The position numbers and the translations under genes are program-made. Below are positions 9,554 to 13,672 of a stretch of DNA of 13,672 nucleotides, piece after piece. The first letter of the stretch is position 1; every line of letters begins with the position of its first letter. The stretch is from Discostella pseudostelligera (taxonomy: Eukaryota; Bacillariophyta; Thalassiosirophyceae; Thalassiosirales; Thalassiosiraceae). The notes under the pieces are model-generated. The model was given only the letters and a program-made list of their open reading frames with translations, was not told the origin of the DNA and searched no databases. The DNA is taken from positions 1-13,672 of the forward strand of contig JALLBK010001115.1 in the NCBI GenBank assembly GCA_036940085.1, written 5' to 3'.

Positions 9554-10526
9554 TCAAAGGTACCTCTTTTTCCGGAAGATTGGTCTATCATAAACTCTAT
9601 TCAACCGGGTGTACATCAAATCGGTACCTTCATATTCTAGGAAACGAGTTGCAAATGTCAGCGACATCGATATTGACAGCGAGGAGCGTGAGTCCTCCTC
9701 GCTAAATGGTTCTCTACCAGTCTTTGAGCCCTTCGATCCAACGCCGCTAGGTCTGGATTCATTCTCATCCTGCGACACGATGATGTGGCCATTAAGGTCT
9801 ACCGAGTTGCTCTCAATGGAAAGAAAGCTCATGCAAAATTCTTGGCTCTCGATGGAAGGAAAACTCATCGAAATGAATGTGTCATTATCATCGCTGAAGT
9901 GACTCATTGACATTGATCCTGCCTCTAATCCACCACCGAATGTTTCCTCGTCTCGACCTGACTTTGATGACTTCGACGCTTTGACCTGCGACACGATGGA
10001 GTGGCCATTAAGGTCTACCGAGTTGCTCTCAATGGAAAGAAAGCTCATGCAAAATAATGCAAAATTCTTGGCTCTCGATGGAAGGAAAACTCATCGAAAT
10101 GAATGTGTCATGATCATCGCTGAAGTGACTCATTGACATTGATCCTGCCTCTAATCCGCCACCAAATGTTTCCTCGTCTCGACCTGACTTTGATGACTTC
10201 GACGCTTTGACAATACTCTGCGTCTTCGCGTCTTCCTCGGCAATGGTAGGCTGCAGCTGTTCCAAGGAAGTCATGCTGACACTTCTTTCGCCCGACAAAA
10301 GTGCTCCCACAAATGCCCCTGATGCGGCGAGAGCTATTGCAAGCGGGACGATGTATTTCCAATACTTCTTTTTGGATCCTGCCGCCTCTGCTTCCTCCAA
10401 GTTGCTACTATTACTATCCTGCCAATGATCATCGGCATCGGCATCGTTCGCAATTTCAACCTCAATCGGTAGAGAGTAAACTTCGTAATCGTCGTCGCTA
10501 CCGCTAAATGAATTCATCGTTCCCAT
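9554..10526 (-). CDS. Type II membrane protein with Ser/Met/Lys-rich tandem repeats
   Basis: Proposed exons 10526-10212 and 9985-9554 give 248 aa; the start could also be the ATG at 10517. Residues 1-60 are acidic (SGSDDDYEVY, DADADDHW). A KKKYWKY patch then precedes a helix, YIVPLAIALAASGAFVGALL, which should act as a signal anchor with the C-terminus outside or lumenal. The distal part contains KASKSSKSGR (a KxxKxxK pattern), SMSMSH, a duplicated MSF(P/L)SIES motif, KGSKTGR and SLSISMSLTF. Such Lys/Ser-rich runs recall silaffin-like diatom wall proteins, but identity is not shown. The frame works only if the 226-bp repeat copy at 9986-10211 is removed: it begins with GT and ends with AG but has a weak donor (GTCAAAG). 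Alternatives are an unspliced truncated protein of about 168 aa stopping at 10029, an assembly error or a pseudogene. The true 3' end is uncertain. Confidence 0.5.
9770..9985 (-). repeat. 216-bp tandem repeat, intact copy (72 codons)
   Basis: On the minus strand this copy runs from GTCAAAGCG to GTCGCAG and encodes exactly 72 residues in frame. It differs from the neighbouring copy by about five substitutions and one 10-bp insertion, so the duplication is recent. Within it, MSFPSIES and MSFLSIES form a smaller internal repeat with a 12-residue period. Confidence 0.9.
9986..10211 (-). repeat. 226-bp tandem repeat, frameshifted copy; possible new intron
   Basis: On the minus strand this copy starts with GT and ends with AG, directly abutting the second copy. 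It carries an extra 10 bases that shift the frame and lead to a stop at 10031-10029. If spliced from end to end, the upstream frame joins the second copy in phase 0. The donor lacks the GTRAG consensus used by the other introns in the window, so splicing is doubtful. Confidence 0.85.
10047..10066. repeat. 10-bp micro-duplication inside the tandem repeat
   Basis: ATGCAAAATA is followed directly by ATGCAAAATT. The other repeat copy has only one such unit, so this is the 10-bp insertion that shifts the reading frame. It looks like replication slippage. Confidence 0.85.
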
Positions 10527-11340
10527 CAGATTCTTCTTGGAATGAAAAAAGATTTTGTCTCGGATGTGGAAAGATTGATTGCCGTATTGGTAGTGGTAGT
10601 GATGCGAGAACGACAGAATAACCTCCAATACAAAAAAATACCATAATAAATCATAGCATCCATGAAAAAATAATTGTCGGATGGAATCTGATTTCAAGAA
10701 AAAAGACGGTAACCTCGAACGATCCGTTGGATGACGGTTGAATGCGTCTGATGTGCGTTGAGAGCGTCGCCACGTAAATAAAGCAAATTGTATGTGTGTC
10801 GAATATGGCGGGAAATTTTGCGCGGCGATATTGGCGACGAAAATCTGTGAAAATGGCGGGAAGGACGTCGGGAATGAATACCACAAGGCTCCACAAGGCT
10901 CAGGAGATTATGATGCATGATCCCGATGGTGGTTTCGGCGCAGTTATCATTTTCAATGAATTGTACTCCTACCCAAAATGTGATTAATGTTTTCACCAAG
11001 TTTTATCGTCTCCTCCAATCTCAGGAACAATGGACAATTGCGAAAAACAAATGCTGGAATGCAGTCATTGGATGATAATCCTGCTCGATCTCTCTTGGAG
11101 TAGAATAAAATAAAGTCAAAGTTGAATCAAGCGCACGAGCCGCGAACCCAACTTCCACATTTTGCATTTGTTTCCTGCACAATCATCAGTTTTCACTCCC
11201 ACTCCTCAATTGTTCTCGGTGCGTGCAATGAGTTGCAACCATTTGTGCTCACCAATCGTTACCTTCTCATCAACCACTTGTTCACAAATCTTTGCTTTCA
11301 TCAATTCATTGCAACAACCGATTGCCGACCATCAAATACA
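10527..11340. promoter_or_regulatory. Divergent promoter region between the repeat protein and the kinase-like gene
   Basis: This stretch of about 810 bp holds both promoters and 5' UTRs. It contains two copies of ATGGCGGGAA (sites at 10807 and 10855), a GACGTC at 10864-10869, a tandem CCACAAGGCT at about 10880-10900, and an AATAAAATAAAG block near 11104-11115 that could be a TATA-like element for the kinase-like gene. The kinase frame is open back to 11122, but that extension reads like translated UTR. No RNA gene seen. Confidence 0.45.
10807..10862. promoter_or_regulatory. Pair of GGCGGGAA motifs (E2F/DP-like)
   Basis: GGCGGGAA occurs at 10807-10814 and again at 10855-10862, each preceded by AT and spaced 48 bp apart. 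The reverse complement TTCCCGCC is the classical E2F/DP binding core, linked to S-phase genes in animals, plants and algae. Use here is inferred from the motif only. Confidence 0.3.
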
Positions 11341-13272
11341 ATGACGATACGCACTCCAGTAAGCCAAATCAAGAAATTAAAGAAGGGAACAAAGTCCAGT
11401 CCTCCACTGGGAGGCGTTCCCCTCCAATCCTTACGCCCGAGCATCCAGCAAGCTCGAGATCCAACGCTTGAATTGTTCGAACCATCGCCAGAGCAGCATT
11501 CCCGATCACCATTGGAGGTGGCTGTGAAGCCAAAGTATCCAAGGCAGGAGCTCCGTGGTGAATCCAGCCCAGAAACCAACAGAAATCGTCACATTCGTGC
11601 AGTTACCAGGAGACCATTGACGACGTTTGGAGTCTTTTCATGCACGGTGTTATCGATTGCTTCGCTGCACCTTCTTTACTTCGGCCATTTGAGTTTTGAA
11701 GGAATGGATTTGACTTCTTCCAATGTCAGCAACAGGAACGTAGTGGTCTCCGACAAACACACTTACTTCAGAAGCAGTCAGAACCTTCATGTCAAAGGAC
11801 CGCCACGCGTAATCTGCATCGGAAATCACCTCGACAATACAACTCCAACGTTTGTTGCCGAAGTGGGCCGCAAAGTTGTTCTGTACCCGGCGGAGTTTAC
11901 AGATGTAACGCAATTGTATGACCGAAAGGATGATGACGAGATTGCAGATTCCGTAGAGATGAAGTACTTCCCGATGCATGAAACCAATGAGGATTGTGTT
12001 CCTATGTCACCCTGGCAGACATATTCTTTTCGTAAGTAACAGTGTGAACCCCATCGTGCTGCTAATTCCCATCGGCGATCTAACATACATTGCCCTGTGT
12101 TGATGCAATACAGCAACCTGCAACAATCTTCATGAAATGGGCCTCGAACCAAGCTTGCATGACGACACCTTGAAACTGCTGAGCACCGGTGGGTCATGGC
12201 GAGATGCTTGGACCTACACATCTCCGGTCGCCCGTCCTCCGAATGAAACTCCGTTGACGGATAATGTCATCATGAAATCCCTCAAGTAAGTATCGTACTC
12301 AAACATCTATGCCTGCCCACCCAATTGATTCTCTTTCTAACCGCATGCGTTATCTTCCGTCTCGAAACACAAGGCTTCAACACACATTTCAAGATCGATA
12401 TTTTGAATTCAGCAGAGTCGATGCACTTGCAATGGAACGGCTTACATCCAGCCCGTATATCATGGGCATCAACGCTTTCTGTGGCGCATCGGTAGTGACA
12501 GAACGGAGTACCGATGCATTTGCGGATGTCGTCGACAAACTCTCGTCGAGGTCGAAGGTAGATGTGGCAATCAAGGTAGCTCTAAGCATTGCGGATGTTC
12601 ACGAGATTGATGGACCCAACAGTACCGTGTCGCTTGTGCACAACGATATCAACATCAACAATATCTTCATGGGACCGAAGAATAACCCCCTGTTGAACGA
12701 TTTCAACATTGCAGTGCTCACGATGAAGGATCGGAGCAACAATTCAACCTGCTCATTCCCAGGCCATTTCCCTAACCCGCAGGTGAGTGCGTCGCGATTG
12801 TGTTGTTCTTGATTTAACCCTCGCATTTGAACTTGGTGCTAACCGCTTGCATTCTATGCTTATCATCCCACAGTGGAAATCTCCTGAGGAGCAAGTTGGA
12901 CCCGACGGCAAATACATCAGCGAACTAACGGAGAAGGTAGACATCTACGCACTTGGCAACCTCCTCTTCCGTTTCGCCACGAACAATGGACCATGGCGTG
13001 ACATGGCTCAAACACCCGGTGCAAAGTTTACCGACGAGCAAAAGAATCAGATTGCTCAATTCAAGATCAACGAGGGTAAGATGCCCAACATACCCGAGCG
13101 TATCTTGAAAATGAATGATCCATACCTGAATCTGTTGTTGGAGGCTATGGAGTGGTGCTACACCTACGAACCAGAGTTCCGTCCCACCGCTCGAGAGGTG
13201 GCTGATTTTTTGGAATCGTCAAAGCTGAAGCTTGATGCGGATCTTGTCGAGTTTGGAAGATATCCGAAGTAG
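11341..13272 (+). CDS. Type II membrane protein kinase-like protein, probably lumenal
   Basis: Four exons: 11341-12031, 12114-12285, 12374-12782 and 12874-13272, with GT-AG introns of 82, 88 and 91 bp, giving 556 aa. Residues 1-91 are basic and Pro-rich; about 92-114 are a hydrophobic helix preceded by Arg-Arg, with no cleavable signal, so the bulk should lie in the ER/Golgi lumen. Five or more N-glycosylation sequons (NVS, NTT, NET, NST) after the helix agree. The kinase fold runs from about 253 to 540: STGGSWRDAW (glycine-loop-like), K285 in VIMK, E309 in the alpha-C position, HND at 377-379 in place of HRD, N384, DFN at 397-399 in place of DFG, SPEE at 427-430, D447 and R527. The metal-binding and catalytic Asp, Asn and Lys are present, so activity is possible. 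Substrate unknown. Known lumenal kinases include POMK, Fam20C and the diatom silaffin kinase tpSTK1; a relation to any of them is a guess. Confidence 0.82.
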
Positions 13273-13672
13273 AGTTTGTGGTTAGTGGTATAGAGGAATT
13301 TGATTGATCAGGCGAGAGACGGAGTGTAGGGTAATTGTTCATTAATGGAACTCACATTATGTTAGACATGCTCGTCTTTGTACTCATATCAAAAATGCTT
13401 AACAAATGCAGGTGCATTCAGAGGACAGGACTTTTCATTGGAATTACACTATCATCAAAGTGCAGCCGACGGTCGAATACAGAGTACCGATGATCTCCCC
13501 TCCCCGCCCCGTTAACCTATTCACACACGCCTCTCGGATGACACAACAGGCGCTCATCAACAAGCGAAATTATAATTGTTGATTAGAGAGATGTTTCTTA
13601 TTTACTTTCCCCATTTGTTCTCATCCTTTTTCTTCATCTCATTAAATGCATCCTCCCCCGGTGCCAAAATCA
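13273..13672. other. Downstream flank of the kinase-like gene
   Basis: This 400-bp stretch should begin with the kinase-like gene's 3' UTR. It is of mixed composition, with pyrimidine-rich patches near 13490-13510 and 13600-13660. I see no ORF with protein character, no RNA gene and no repeat. Confidence 0.5.

Noticed and set aside
10029..10066. Programmed ribosomal frameshift between the two repeat-protein frames
   Set aside because: There is no slippery heptamer with downstream structure visible; the shift is explained by a 10-bp duplication.
11122..11340. N-terminal extension of the kinase-like gene
   Set aside because: It is open by chance; the peptide is His/Phe/Asn-rich without domain character and would add an odd hydrophobic region before a basic cytosolic tail. 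The ATG at 11341 fits a type II anchor.

Overview
This is a nuclear fragment of a eukaryote, most likely a centric diatom close to Thalassiosira, Cyclotella or Skeletonema. I base this on short introns (about 70-145 bp) with GTAAG/GTGAG donors, compact gene spacing, a diatom-style cysteine-rich wall domain, serine/lysine-rich membrane proteins and a CEP120-like ciliary protein. Pennate diatoms have lost flagella, so CEP120 would favour a centric species. The species call is inference.

Layout: (1) 2-1450, plus strand: the 3' part of a coiled-coil gene resembling CEP120, 3 exons. (2) 1881-3161, plus: an uninterrupted gene for a single-pass membrane protein with a cysteine-containing ectodomain. 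(3) 7469-3382, minus: a ten-exon gene reconstructed here. It encodes about 1081 aa: signal peptide, cysteine-rich domain, GH19 chitinase, Pro/Ser/Thr-rich linker, a juxtamembrane domain resembling that of gene 2, a transmembrane helix and a 252-aa cytoplasmic tail. Genes 2 and 3 converge. (4) 8162-9014, plus: an acidic, serine-rich, probably nuclear protein. Its frame is broken only by a single N flanked by two identical 72-bp copies, which looks like an uncollapsed contig join. (5) 10526-9554, minus: a membrane protein with Ser/Met/Lys-rich repeats, carrying a recent 226/216-bp tandem duplication whose edges read GT...AG. (6) 11341-13272, plus: a four-exon membrane-anchored protein-kinase-like protein whose kinase domain probably faces the secretory lumen.

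Three of the six genes (3, 5, 6), and probably gene 2, act in the secretory pathway or at the cell surface. A membrane-held chitinase, a lysine/serine-rich wall-like protein and a possible lumenal kinase would suit diatom wall and chitin-fibre biology, but joint function is conjecture. I found no tRNA, rRNA, transposon or CRISPR array. Exon borders come from reading frames and splice sites by eye, not from transcripts.
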